From Helicobacter sp. (lineage in GTDB: Bacteria; Campylobacterota; Campylobacteria; Campylobacterales; Helicobacteraceae), in contig NZ_JAAVGY010000059.1 of assembly GCF_014799995.1 (NCBI RefSeq), positions 1-39,236 on the forward strand: a DNA stretch of 39,236 bases, given 5' to 3'. Made by a program: the position numbers and the translations under genes. Below, piece after piece: positions 15,790 through 24,077 of the stretch. The notes under the pieces are model-generated. The model was not told the DNA's origin and did not search any database. It worked only from the letters and a program-made list of their open reading frames with translations. The number at the start of each line of letters is the position of its first letter. The stretch's first letter is position 1.

Positions 15790-16851
15790 TTACTTAATAT
15801 CCTTAATCCTATCCGAATATTTTAGGCGATATTTTTTGATATTCTCCTGTGCGACTTGCTGCATATCTGCGGCTTTGTCAAACTCATCTAAAATCTCTTT
15901 TCCTAGCAGGGTTTCAATCGCATCTTCACGCGTTACCACTCCATAGAATTGCCCATATCTGTCTTGCACGACAAAGAGTTGTTCTTTTTGAGCAATAAAA
16001 AGGTTCAACAAATTCAGCACAGAGAGGCTAAAGGACACGACATAAACCGGACGCATTAAGTCCCCAATGGTTTGGGGATTGGGTTTTTCTTGCGCATTCA
16101 ATCCTGCCTCCAAAATATCTTGCGTATAGACGATACCGATGACGGAATCCACATTTTCGCCATAAACAGGAATGCGTGAATAATTATGAATATCGCTGAT
16201 ACTTAGTGCTTTTTCTATCGTATCACTATAACACAACGACACCACCACGCTACGAGGCGTAAGAATATCAATGGCTTGATAATTTTTGAGTTTCAATAAA
16301 TTTTCTATAATATACTCTTCGCGCATAGAGATAGAACCGCTTTGATGTCCTATTTGGCTTGCAGCTAGAATCTCATCACGTCCGATAAACAAGCTAGAAC
16401 TCGTCTTAACAAAACGCGTAATCAACTTAGCAATAAGGACGAAAGGGAAGACAACCTTTAAAAGATAATGGATACTTAGGGTAACATAAGGTGCTAAATT
16501 TTTCCAATAAGTCGCCCCAATGGTTTTGGGCAGAATCTCGGAAAAGTAAATCAGCACGATAGTAAGAATTGCCGCACCAAATGCCTGATAATCTAGCCCA
16601 TACAAACTTGCAACTTGGATTCCAACCCCTGTGGCTGCCGCAGTAGTCGCAAAAGTATTCAAAACCAAAATCGCCCCCTCCGCGTCATCTACATTGTCTT
16701 TAAGGTGTTTAAGGTATCCGCCAACTTTTGGATTTTGCTTCTCAAAGCTCGCAACAAAAGAGGGTGTAATAGACAAAAAGACGGATTCCATAATAGAACA
16801 AAAAAAGGTAAAAACAATCGCAATCAAACAATAAATAACTAAAAGAATCAT
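15790..16851 (-). CDS. CNNM/CBS-domain membrane protein, copy 1
   Basis: A 353-residue protein with an N-terminal CNNM (DUF21) membrane domain of about three to four helices. This contains the signature ESVFLSITPSFVASF and FSEILPKTIGATYWKN. A cytoplasmic CBS pair (about 200-325) with LTPRSVVVSL and GVVTREDAIETLLG follows. The family includes CorC/HlyC-like proteins linked to magnesium or sodium and metal tolerance. The C-terminal CorC_HlyC domain is lacking and is replaced by a short charged tail. It follows its paralogue by eight bases and is clearly a tandem duplicate. Confidence 0.88.
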   Translation of the reverse strand: MILLVIYCLIAIVFTFFCSIMESVFLSITPSFVASFEKQNPKVGGYLKHLKDNVDDAEGAILVLNTFATTAAATGVGIQVASLYGLDYQAFGAAILTIVLIYFSEILPKTIGATYWKNLAPYVTLSIHYLLKVVFPFVLIAKLITRFVKTSSSLFIGRDEILAASQIGHQSGSISMREEYIIENLLKLKNYQAIDILTPRSVVVSLCYSDTIEKALSISDIHNYSRIPVYGENVDSVIGIVYTQDILEAGLNAQEKPNPQTIGDLMRPVYVVSFSLSVLNLLNLFIAQKEQLFVVQDRYGQFYGVVTREDAIETLLGKEILDEFDKAADMQQVAQENIKKYRLKYSDRIKDIK

Positions 16852-16859
16852 AGCCTCTC

Positions 16860-17825
16860 CTAAAGGTGCTGCAAATTACCCACACCAAGTGCAGCATTAA
16901 TCACATCTTCCATCGCCACAATGCCTACGATATTTTGCTCACTATCCACAACCAAAAACAAATGTTCTTTTTGCGAGATGAATTTCTCTAGCAAATCAAG
17001 CAAGCCCATTTGAGAATCTACCTTTGTAATATTTTTTGCAATGCTCTTTAGAGTATCCTTGCTTCTGTTCTCAAAACTTGCGTGCAAAATATTCTTTTTA
17101 AACACGATAGAATTAATAGAGTCTATATTACCCGCATACAAAGGAATCCGCGAATATTTATGCACATTGGGAATCTTCAAGGATTCTTCAATGCTCATTT
17201 GCTCCTCTAGGGCAAAAATTTCTCCCTTTGGTATCATAATGTCTTTGACTTTGAGCATTTTTTGTAGAATCAAATGCTCCAAAATATCCCCCTCTAGCTC
17301 ATTGATAGAGCCGCTTTTCTCTCCAAGGTCCATAATCGCCAAAATCTCATCACGGCTCATTTGATTTGCGTCTTTTTTCTTGAACAAATGCGTAATAATG
17401 CGTGAGACATAAACGAAAGGGAATGTAATGCAATACAACACAAGAATACAATAAGACATCGGAAGAACAATGACTTTCCAATAAGTCGCTCCAATGGTTT
17501 TGGGCAGAATCTCGGAAAGATACAAAATGCACAAAGTCATAAACAAAGCGACAAAGCCCTGCCACTTCTCTCCAAAAATCTCTACTGCTTGTGCGCCAAC
17601 CCCAGCCGCACCCACGGTGTTAGCAAAAGTATTGACAACCAAAATTGCCCCCACCGCATTATCAATATTTGCTTTTAAGTATTTTAAAATCTTGCCACTT
17701 TTGGGGTGGGATTTCGCATAACTCTCCATAAAGGGAGGAGTAATAGAGAGTAAAGCCGCTTCTAAAACTGAACAGACGAAAGAAATCACAATCGCCAACA
17801 AAAAATAACCTATTAGAGATAACAT
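16860..17825 (-). CDS. CNNM/CBS-domain membrane protein, copy 2
   Basis: A 321-residue paralogue of the gene at 15790-16851 and first in the pair. The same landmarks are present: EAALLSITPPFMESY in the first helix region, LSEILPKTIGATYWK, and a CBS pair with KDIMIPKGEIFAL and GIVAMEDVINAALG. It ends soon after the second CBS motif. The two proteins probably form a heteromeric or alternately used transporter or sensor for divalent cations; the ion is not evident from sequence. It is separated from the pseudopilin genes by an 81-base spacer. Confidence 0.88.
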   Translation of the reverse strand: MLSLIGYFLLAIVISFVCSVLEAALLSITPPFMESYAKSHPKSGKILKYLKANIDNAVGAILVVNTFANTVGAAGVGAQAVEIFGEKWQGFVALFMTLCILYLSEILPKTIGATYWKVIVLPMSYCILVLYCITFPFVYVSRIITHLFKKKDANQMSRDEILAIMDLGEKSGSINELEGDILEHLILQKMLKVKDIMIPKGEIFALEEQMSIEESLKIPNVHKYSRIPLYAGNIDSINSIVFKKNILHASFENRSKDTLKSIAKNITKVDSQMGLLDLLEKFISQKEHLFLVVDSEQNIVGIVAMEDVINAALGVGNLQHL

Positions 17826-17906
17826 TGAATCTCCATAATTTCCAAGCCTTTGTAAGATAATTTGATTTCAAAATATTACCATAAAAGCAAGGCAAGTTTA
17901 TTAGAA

Positions 17907-18326
17907 TCAAATTCCTAACCTCAAGATAAATGCGCGTCTTGTAGAAAATTCTTGCAAAAACTCCTTACGAGAATCACGATAAACCCCAAAAACATCTACG
18001 AAATAGACTGCTTCAGAATGATTGTTTTGCTCCAATTCCCCCTCCAGTCTTTTCACCACTGCTTTATAATGAAAGTCGTCCGCGATGACCATAGAAAATG
18101 TAGTAAAATCACCAGAAGTTGCATTAGAAGATTTGAGCTCAACCTTAAGCCACTCCTTAAAACTTAACAAATGTAAATCTAGCCATAAAATTTGCTGATT
18201 TATGGCTCTTAAATCATTCCTAAAGGATTCGTTCTTTAGCCCCAAAATCAGCACGAGCGTCCCTAAAAACACGAGCAAAACTAAAGGCAAGAGAATCATA
18301 CCCTTAGAGTATTTCAAGTTTTTCAT
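17907..18326 (-). CDS. GspK/PilX-like minor pseudopilin
   Basis: A 139-residue protein with a short basic leader and one hydrophobic helix: KYSKGMILLPLVLLVFLG, residues about 6-23. A glycine before the hydrophobic stretch fits a prepilin-peptidase site. The residue at +5 is Pro, not Glu, and loss of Glu5 is typical of GspK-like proteins. The rest is a soluble periplasmic region with no recognised domain. The frame is open from 18389, but ATG 18326 overlaps the upstream stop in ATGA and gives a sensible leader. It is the last gene of the three-pseudopilin run. The GspK assignment is inference. Confidence 0.6.
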   Translation of the reverse strand: MKNLKYSKGMILLPLVLLVFLGTLVLILGLKNESFRNDLRAINQQILWLDLHLLSFKEWLKVELKSSNATSGDFTTFSMVIADDFHYKAVVKRLEGELEQNNHSEAVYFVDVFGVYRDSRKEFLQEFSTRRAFILRLGI

Positions 18327-19168
18327 TGCCCAATCTCCACGACAAGAGTCTTTGCGCAATGAGGAATCGCTCCTGCACTTGGGACACAAACTTCAAGTGC
18401 GAAGCCCAAAGGGGTTTTGGCAACCTTAAAATCTGTAATCTCTTGAATGATTTGCTGTGTATTTTGTGGAATCCCTTGCAGCTGACTTTGGGATTCCAAT
18501 ACGATAGAATCTCCAAAATGCAAGTAAGAAACAGAATTTAAGAAATAAACTTTAGGCTTTAAGCCCAAAGGCTTTTTTGCTTGTATAGAATCCTTAAAAA
18601 TTGGCGGAATCTCTAATGATATTTTATGCGCATTAAGTTCTAAAATTTTTCCTTGAAACTTGAGATGATAAAAATCCTTTGGAGCGACAAAACCAGAAGA
18701 GACAAAAAGTGCTTTTTGTGGCATATTTGGCTTTTGGTAAAGGGAGCATTTTTGATTTAAGATTCCATTAGATTTGGAATCCAAAGCTAAAAATTCTAAT
18801 TCTAAAAAATGATTCCACTTGGCACTTTTTGGCTCAAAAACGCCGTGCAAACAAGGCAGTGCATAGTCTCCAACGAGGATATATTCTTGTGCTTTTTCAT
18901 AGAACATTAGGCTTTTGCCCTTCAAACTCAATGGACTTGTACCAATCTCCTCGCCACTACTTATCGTCAGGCTTGATAGATAAGAATTTTCTAGCAAATG
19001 TTTGATTTGCAATAAGGCATTTTGTGCTTGGATTTCTTGGATAAAATTGCTTTCCTGCCAATGATAATTTTGATAAATCTTGAGTAATGTTAATCCTCCA
19101 AAAACACCAAAAATACCGAGTAAAATCAATGCAAAGAGCATTTCAATTAGCGTAAGACCTCGCCGCAT
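18323..19168 (-). CDS. GspJ-like pseudopilin
   Basis: A 281-residue protein with a class III leader MRRG followed by LTLIEMLFALILLGIFG, a textbook prepilin N terminus with Glu at +5. The long C-terminal region is periplasmic, with several cysteines (ALPCLHG, QKCSLY, VCVPSAGAIPHC). The open frame extends to 19207, but the ATG at 19168 gives a normal short leader and lies 14 bases past the upstream stop. The ATGA overlap with the next gene implies coupling. It probably forms part of the tip complex of the Cts/T2SS-like pseudopilus. Confidence 0.75.
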   Translation of the reverse strand: MRRGLTLIEMLFALILLGIFGVFGGLTLLKIYQNYHWQESNFIQEIQAQNALLQIKHLLENSYLSSLTISSGEEIGTSPLSLKGKSLMFYEKAQEYILVGDYALPCLHGVFEPKSAKWNHFLELEFLALDSKSNGILNQKCSLYQKPNMPQKALFVSSGFVAPKDFYHLKFQGKILELNAHKISLEIPPIFKDSIQAKKPLGLKPKVYFLNSVSYLHFGDSIVLESQSQLQGIPQNTQQIIQEITDFKVAKTPLGFALEVCVPSAGAIPHCAKTLVVEIGQ

Positions 19169-19181
19169 TCTTTGCTTCTTT

Positions 19182-19424
19182 TTAGGGAATGGTCGCATTG
19201 ATTTCATAGATTTGTGAGGATTCTAAAATCTGTGAATGGAAAACACAATGGGGCATTATTTTGTTACAAAAAGGAACATTATAAATATCTGTCTTTTGCA
19301 AAATCCCAAAATCCTCTAATCCAATCACTGCTAAACTTCCTAAGATTGCTGATATTAATACACTTAATACCAAAATAAAAATTAAAAATTCTAACAGAGT
19401 AAAGGCTTTTGCGCTTAAATTCAT
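19182..19424 (-). CDS. short prepilin-like protein
   Basis: An 80-residue protein with the leader MNLSAKA and FTLLEFLIFILVLSVLIS, a prepilin N terminus with Glu at +5. The leader ends in Ala rather than Gly, which is less usual. The periplasmic part is short and has two cysteines (PFCNK, PHCVF). Size and position first in the operon fit a GspI- or GspH-like minor pseudopilin. AGGAAG precedes the ATG on the minus strand. It is divergent from the SH3-TPR/ATPase genes across 157 bases, which must carry both promoters. Confidence 0.7.
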   Translation of the reverse strand: MNLSAKAFTLLEFLIFILVLSVLISAILGSLAVIGLEDFGILQKTDIYNVPFCNKIMPHCVFHSQILESSQIYEINATIP

Positions 19425-19581
19425 TATAAACTTCCTAAAAAATGATAGTTTTTAAACATTTTTAAGTTATTATCCAAAAGTTACTGCATATTCAAGCAAA
19501 AGTCAAGTGCAAACAAAAATTTAAGAAATTTGAAATTTTATAGCGCAAATCACATTAAGCCCTAAAAACAAAGGAGAAAAA

Positions 19582-20325
19582 GTGTTAAAAACTTCTATTT
19601 TATGTGCATTGGGTGGAATGATACTTCTTTTGGCTGGAAGTTTTGGAAATTTTCAAAGGACACAAAATTTAGAAAGCACGCAAGATAAACCTTGCCTCTT
19701 CGTGCAACCTAACGCACTCAATGTGCGCGAAATGCCAAATTTAGAATCAAAAGTTATCCACAAATTACAACGAAATTCCAAAATATGCGAATATTTTGAT
19801 ACACAAAATGGTTATTTGCAAACAAAAATGGGGTGGGTTGCGATAAAATATCTGCATTTAGAACCCCTCAAGCAAAGCCCTGCGCCTGCTTTATCTCAAA
19901 ACAAAGCCCTACAAATGCGAGATTCTAAGCTCTACCTTGCTTCAACTTCTGTAAATTCAGAATCCCACTCTAACAAGCCTCAAAATAAATCAAAATTCAA
20001 ATTAACAAGCACAACCAAAGATTCTATTCCCGCATTATCCTATCCAAGCGAACAGGATTTCGTGCAAACCCCCATTCAAAGCCCCATTATTCAAGCAAGA
20101 GCTGAAATGGAGAATCAAAACTATACCCGCGCTAAAAACTTGGCTTTGCGCGCCAATCTAGCAAATCCCAAAAATTTAGAAAGCTGGGAAATCTTTGCCA
20201 AAAGCTTGTATTTGGAGGGCAATCCACAAGAGGCGATTTCAATCTTGCAAAATTTCTTGCAACAAAATTACGATGAAAACCTAGCAAATCTCCTTAAATC
20301 TATGCAACAAGGACACAAAATTTGA
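19582..20325 (+). CDS. membrane-anchored SH3b and TPR-like protein
   Basis: A 247-residue protein starting at a GTG behind AAAGGAG. One N-terminal hydrophobic helix (ILCALGGMILLLAG) anchors or exports it. Residues about 35-95 form a bacterial SH3-like domain with the LNVREMPNLESKVIHKL signature and GWVAIKYL. A low-complexity Ser/Lys/Gln linker follows, and residues about 165-240 look like two TPR-type helical hairpins (ARAEMENQNYTRAKNLALRA). It lies directly before the secretion ATPase, so it is likely an assembly or secretin-interacting factor of the competence machine. It is not an obvious CtsX or GspC. Confidence 0.75.
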   Translation: MLKTSILCALGGMILLLAGSFGNFQRTQNLESTQDKPCLFVQPNALNVREMPNLESKVIHKLQRNSKICEYFDTQNGYLQTKMGWVAIKYLHLEPLKQSPAPALSQNKALQMRDSKLYLASTSVNSESHSNKPQNKSKFKLTSTTKDSIPALSYPSEQDFVQTPIQSPIIQARAEMENQNYTRAKNLALRANLANPKNLESWEIFAKSLYLEGNPQEAISILQNFLQQNYDENLANLLKSMQQGHKI

Positions 20326-21755
20326 TTCCAAAAAACACACAAAAGCATTGGACGCTTCAAGATATTTGCAAAGATTCCGCTCTGCGCCTTAATGTAGAGC
20401 AAATGCGCTATTTTGGTGCAATCCTTGTGCAAGAATCTAGCCCAAATACCTTAGAAGTCGCTTTATTGGAATCCTCAAATAATCCCCATAAAGACACGCT
20501 TCAAAGCCTCTTTAATGATTGCGTTTTAGAATTTGGTGAAATTTCTTTAGAAGATTTTGAAAAAGCTCTTATATGGCTAACACAAGAGGAATTGTTGCAA
20601 TCTCTGCTAAAGAAAATCCAACAAGAAATCACCCAAGAATCTAAAGAAAAAGATTCTAGCATTCAAAATCTCGTGCGACTTATTTTGCAAGTTGCTGTGT
20701 CCAAAAACGCTAGCGATGTGCATTTTGAGCGCGACTTCAATCGTATGCGTGTGCGCTTGCGCATTGATGGCGTATTAGTAGAACGATTTTCTTTTGATTT
20801 ATGGCTTTTTGCTCCTTTGAGTGCGAGCATTAAGCTTTTGTCGCATTTGAAATTAACAGAATCCAAGCAGCCTCAAGATGGACGTTTTGAGCTAGAATTG
20901 CTCCATACAGACAATACACCACGCATTTTTGATTTTCGCGTTTCCACCCTGCCTTTGATTGAGGGAGAATCTATCGTGCTTAGGATTTTGGACAAGCATA
21001 AAACGCTTTTACCTTTGGAATCTTTAGGATTTGGAAGCACAGAATTAGCGCAAATACAATCTCTTTTTAACCTGCCCTATGGGCTTGTGCTCATCACAGG
21101 ACCCACAGGGAGCGGCAAAAGCACTACGATGTATGGAATCCTCAATATTCTCAAAGAAAGAAATCTCAAAATCATCACCCTTGAAGACCCGGTAGAATAT
21201 CGCCTGCCGCATATTAGCCAAGTCGCCATTAGTCCTGATGTGAGTTTTGCCAATGTCTTACGCAATGTTTTGCGCCAAGACCCCGATGTGATTATATTAG
21301 GCGAAGTGCGCGATAAAGAAAGTTTGCAAATCGCAATCCAAGCAGCATTCACAGGGCATTTAGTCTTTGCCACTTTACATACAAATGACGCGCTAGATAC
21401 TATTGTGCGTTTATGCGATATGGGTTTAGAGCCACATTTCATTGCACAATCTCTAAGCGGAATCATCGCCCAACGCTTATTGCGCAAACTCTGTCCTTGT
21501 CAAGACACAACCCAAAATAACGAGGTTGGCTGCGAATCCTGCAACCATACAGGCTATTTAGGCAGAATCGCGATTGCTGAAATCGTGCTAGCTAGCCCGG
21601 ATTTGGAAGATTTTATCCATCATCGCATCAATAAATCAGAGTTTTTAAAAAAGCTAGAAAAAGAAACTCCTTATTTTACGCTAGAACAAAAAGCGCACCA
21701 ATTAGTTGCAAGCAAAATCACGGATATGCGTGAAGTTTATCGTGTCGTCAAATAA
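20322..21755 (+). CDS. ctsE: GspE/CtsE-type secretion ATPase
   Basis: A 477-residue cytoplasmic hexameric ATPase that drives pseudopilus assembly. Motifs: ASDVHFERD (about 130-138), Walker A GPTGSGKST at 260-268, Walker B IILGEVRD at 324-331, the His box TLHTND at 351-356, and a zinc-type cysteine set C391, C393, C404, C407. The start is a TTG at 20322 overlapping the upstream TGA, with AAGGA eight bases before it. It has the arrangement of Campylobacter ctsE, needed there for natural transformation. H. pylori uses the ComB type IV system instead. The symbol is by analogy. Confidence 0.9.
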   Translation: MIPKNTQKHWTLQDICKDSALRLNVEQMRYFGAILVQESSPNTLEVALLESSNNPHKDTLQSLFNDCVLEFGEISLEDFEKALIWLTQEELLQSLLKKIQQEITQESKEKDSSIQNLVRLILQVAVSKNASDVHFERDFNRMRVRLRIDGVLVERFSFDLWLFAPLSASIKLLSHLKLTESKQPQDGRFELELLHTDNTPRIFDFRVSTLPLIEGESIVLRILDKHKTLLPLESLGFGSTELAQIQSLFNLPYGLVLITGPTGSGKSTTMYGILNILKERNLKIITLEDPVEYRLPHISQVAISPDVSFANVLRNVLRQDPDVIILGEVRDKESLQIAIQAAFTGHLVFATLHTNDALDTIVRLCDMGLEPHFIAQSLSGIIAQRLLRKLCPCQDTTQNNEVGCESCNHTGYLGRIAIAEIVLASPDLEDFIHHRINKSEFLKKLEKETPYFTLEQKAHQLVASKITDMREVYRVVK

Positions 21756-22957
21756 TGCCAAAATTCCAAGTCCAATACAAACAAAAAGGCAAGATTCAAA
21801 CGCGTAGCTATTACGCCAAAACGCAAGCCGAGCTAAAAGACAAACTCCAATCCCAACACCTCTTTGTGCTGCAAATCACGCCACAATCAAGTCTGAAAGA
21901 CAGATTCTTGAAGTTAAATCCTCCAAAAACAAAAGAAATCTTGAGCGCATTTTATGAGCTCAAACTTGGGCTCAAGGCACATTTACCCTTAAGTTTGCTC
22001 CTAGAAAACCTGCAACACCACACAAAGAATCCCCTTTTAAGTGCGCAATTTGCCAAAGCTCTCTTTGCCCTAAATTCCGGTAAATCTCTCGCGCTTAGTT
22101 TCAAAGAAGCAGGATTTTCGGATTTTATTTGCTCTATGCTAGAAATCGGACAAAAAGCCAATATGCTAGAGGACGCCATAGAGTTTATTTTGGTTGAACT
22201 CAAGAATACACAAAAAAACCGCAAGCTTTTGACTAAGATTCTGCTTTATCCCCTCTTTGTTATCCTCGTAATGATTGCTGTATTCTTAGGCATTACACTT
22301 TTTGTTCTACCTCAATTTGAAGTCTTGTTTAGTGGGATTAATGCGCCCCTGCCATTGCTAAGCAAAAGCTTGCTTTTTATGCGCACAATCGTGCTAGATT
22401 ATGGTTGGTTTAGTCTGATTGTGCTTTGTGGAATCGTATTCTTTGCCCATCAATCCTATAAAACCTCATCAAAATTTAGATATGCCGCGGATAAAATGTT
22501 GCTCAAAATCCCTTATCTAGGTGCGGTATTGCATTATTATCAGCTCTCGCAATTTCTCCTTAGCTTCTTTTGGCTTTACAGAAGCAAAGTGCCCTTGCAG
22601 AGGTCATTAGAAATCTCGTCCAAAGCATTAAGCAACGAGGCAATCAAACAAAAAACAGAAAGAATCTTTGAGACAATTACGCGTGGAATCCCTATTGCAC
22701 AGGCTTTTAGCGCAAGTGGTATCTTGGATACTCTAAGCGTGCAACTACTCTGCGGAGCGCAAAACGAAGAAGGATTTTTGGAATCCCTAGAAGTGCTACT
22801 TGAACTACATCAAGAGGAACTTGCAGTGCGCGGGGAAACTCTCCTTACAATGATTGAACCTTTAATGATTTTAATTTTAGGGGCTTTAGTTTTGTGGTTG
22901 GCTCTTGCGATTTTTCTGCCTCTTTGGGAATTACCTATGCAAATACAAGGCTTATAG
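21755..22957 (+). CDS. ctsF: GspF/CtsF-type inner-membrane platform protein
   Basis: A 400-residue polytopic protein with two GspF domains: cytoplasmic helices (about 60-160), a membrane helix pair (LLYPLFVILVMIAVFLGITLFVLP, about 165-188, then about 214-230), a second cytoplasmic GspF repeat, and a C-terminal membrane helix (ILILGALVLWLALAIFLPLW, about 372-391). It forms the base of the pseudopilus with the ATPase. The TAATG overlap with ctsE shows coupling. The gene ends two bases from the convergent ispG. No secretin or prepilin peptidase gene is in the window, so the system is split over the chromosome. Confidence 0.9.
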   Translation: MPKFQVQYKQKGKIQTRSYYAKTQAELKDKLQSQHLFVLQITPQSSLKDRFLKLNPPKTKEILSAFYELKLGLKAHLPLSLLLENLQHHTKNPLLSAQFAKALFALNSGKSLALSFKEAGFSDFICSMLEIGQKANMLEDAIEFILVELKNTQKNRKLLTKILLYPLFVILVMIAVFLGITLFVLPQFEVLFSGINAPLPLLSKSLLFMRTIVLDYGWFSLIVLCGIVFFAHQSYKTSSKFRYAADKMLLKIPYLGAVLHYYQLSQFLLSFFWLYRSKVPLQRSLEISSKALSNEAIKQKTERIFETITRGIPIAQAFSASGILDTLSVQLLCGAQNEEGFLESLEVLLELHQEELAVRGETLLTMIEPLMILILGALVLWLALAIFLPLWELPMQIQGL

Positions 22958-22959
22958 GG

Positions 22960-24057
22960 CTATTTGCCAGCCTTTGCTGCTTGGATTAAGTCTTGCTCTG
23001 TCTGAACCACTTCCTTAATAAAGACTTCAATCAGCTCATCTTGCTTATATTTGCCTACAATTTCACCGCGCTTAATCACGAGCCCATCACCACTGCCAAA
23101 GGCGATTGCCACATCTGCGTGTTTCGCTTCACCTAACGCATTGACTGCGCACCCCATTACAGAAACCTGCATTGGCGTCTTGATTTTGGGCATACGCGCT
23201 TTAAGCTCTTTTAGAATCGGTACTAAATCGGCTTGCAAACGCCCACAAGTAGGGCACGAAATATAAGTGATTCCTTCTTTTTGACGTCCGCAATAACGCA
23301 AAATCCCGCGCGCTACTTCAATCTCTTTCTCTAGCTCTCCTGTGATGGATACACGCATTGTGTCTCCGATACCCTCCATTAGCAGCCCCCCTAAAGCCAT
23401 AGAGCTTTTAATCATAGAGGATTCCAAATCCCCCGCCTCTGTAACTCCTAGATGGAAAGGATACTCCACCAAAGGTCTAAGTGTGCGATAAGCACTCATT
23501 GTGCGCTCTACATCACTTGCTTTTAAAGAAACTTTGAGATTCGTAAAGCCAAAATCCTCTAGCAACTTGATATTGTATAATGCGGATTCCACCATACCTT
23601 TAGGCGTTGCGCCATATTTTGTTTCAAATTGTTTCTCCAAGCTTCCCGCATTGACGCCAATACGAATTGGAATCTGACGCTCTTGACACGCATTGACAAC
23701 GGCTTTAATTTTGTCTTTTGAGCCAATGTTGCCCGGATTAATCCGAATGCAATCCACCACTTCTGCGGCAATGAGTGCGAATTTATAACGAAAATGAATA
23801 TCCGCAACCAAAGGCAATGTGATGATACTTTTGAGCTCTTTTAATGCCTGTGCGTCCTCTTCATCACTGACTGCTACGCGCACAATATCGCAACCTGCAA
23901 GTTGCAAGCGGTCAATCTGCTGCTTGGTTTCTTGCACATTGGCAGTTTTGCTATAAGTCATACTTTGGACAGAAATCGGCGCATCGCCACCTACCAAAAC
24001 ACCCCCCACAGCAATTTGTTTGGTTTTATAACGCGGCTTTAAGGCTTGGGATTCCAT
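22960..24057 (-). CDS. ispG: 4-hydroxy-3-methylbut-2-enyl diphosphate synthase
   Basis: IspG (GcpE) converts 2-C-methylerythritol 2,4-cyclodiphosphate to HMBPP in the MEP isoprenoid pathway and needs a 4Fe-4S cluster. The 365 residues are of standard bacterial length. The TIM barrel starts with IAVGGVLVGGDAPISVQSMT, and the segment RINPGNIG is characteristic. The cluster cysteines are in ISCPTCGR (two) and SVMGCAVNALGE (third). It is followed in the direction of transcription by convergent ctsF, and its upstream neighbour is the propeller-solenoid gene 20 bases away, with which it may be co-transcribed. Confidence 0.97.
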   Translation of the reverse strand: MESQALKPRYKTKQIAVGGVLVGGDAPISVQSMTYSKTANVQETKQQIDRLQLAGCDIVRVAVSDEEDAQALKELKSIITLPLVADIHFRYKFALIAAEVVDCIRINPGNIGSKDKIKAVVNACQERQIPIRIGVNAGSLEKQFETKYGATPKGMVESALYNIKLLEDFGFTNLKVSLKASDVERTMSAYRTLRPLVEYPFHLGVTEAGDLESSMIKSSMALGGLLMEGIGDTMRVSITGELEKEIEVARGILRYCGRQKEGITYISCPTCGRLQADLVPILKELKARMPKIKTPMQVSVMGCAVNALGEAKHADVAIAFGSGDGLVIKRGEIVGKYKQDELIEVFIKEVVQTEQDLIQAAKAGK

Positions 24058-24077
24058 AATGGTTTAAACAATCCTGA

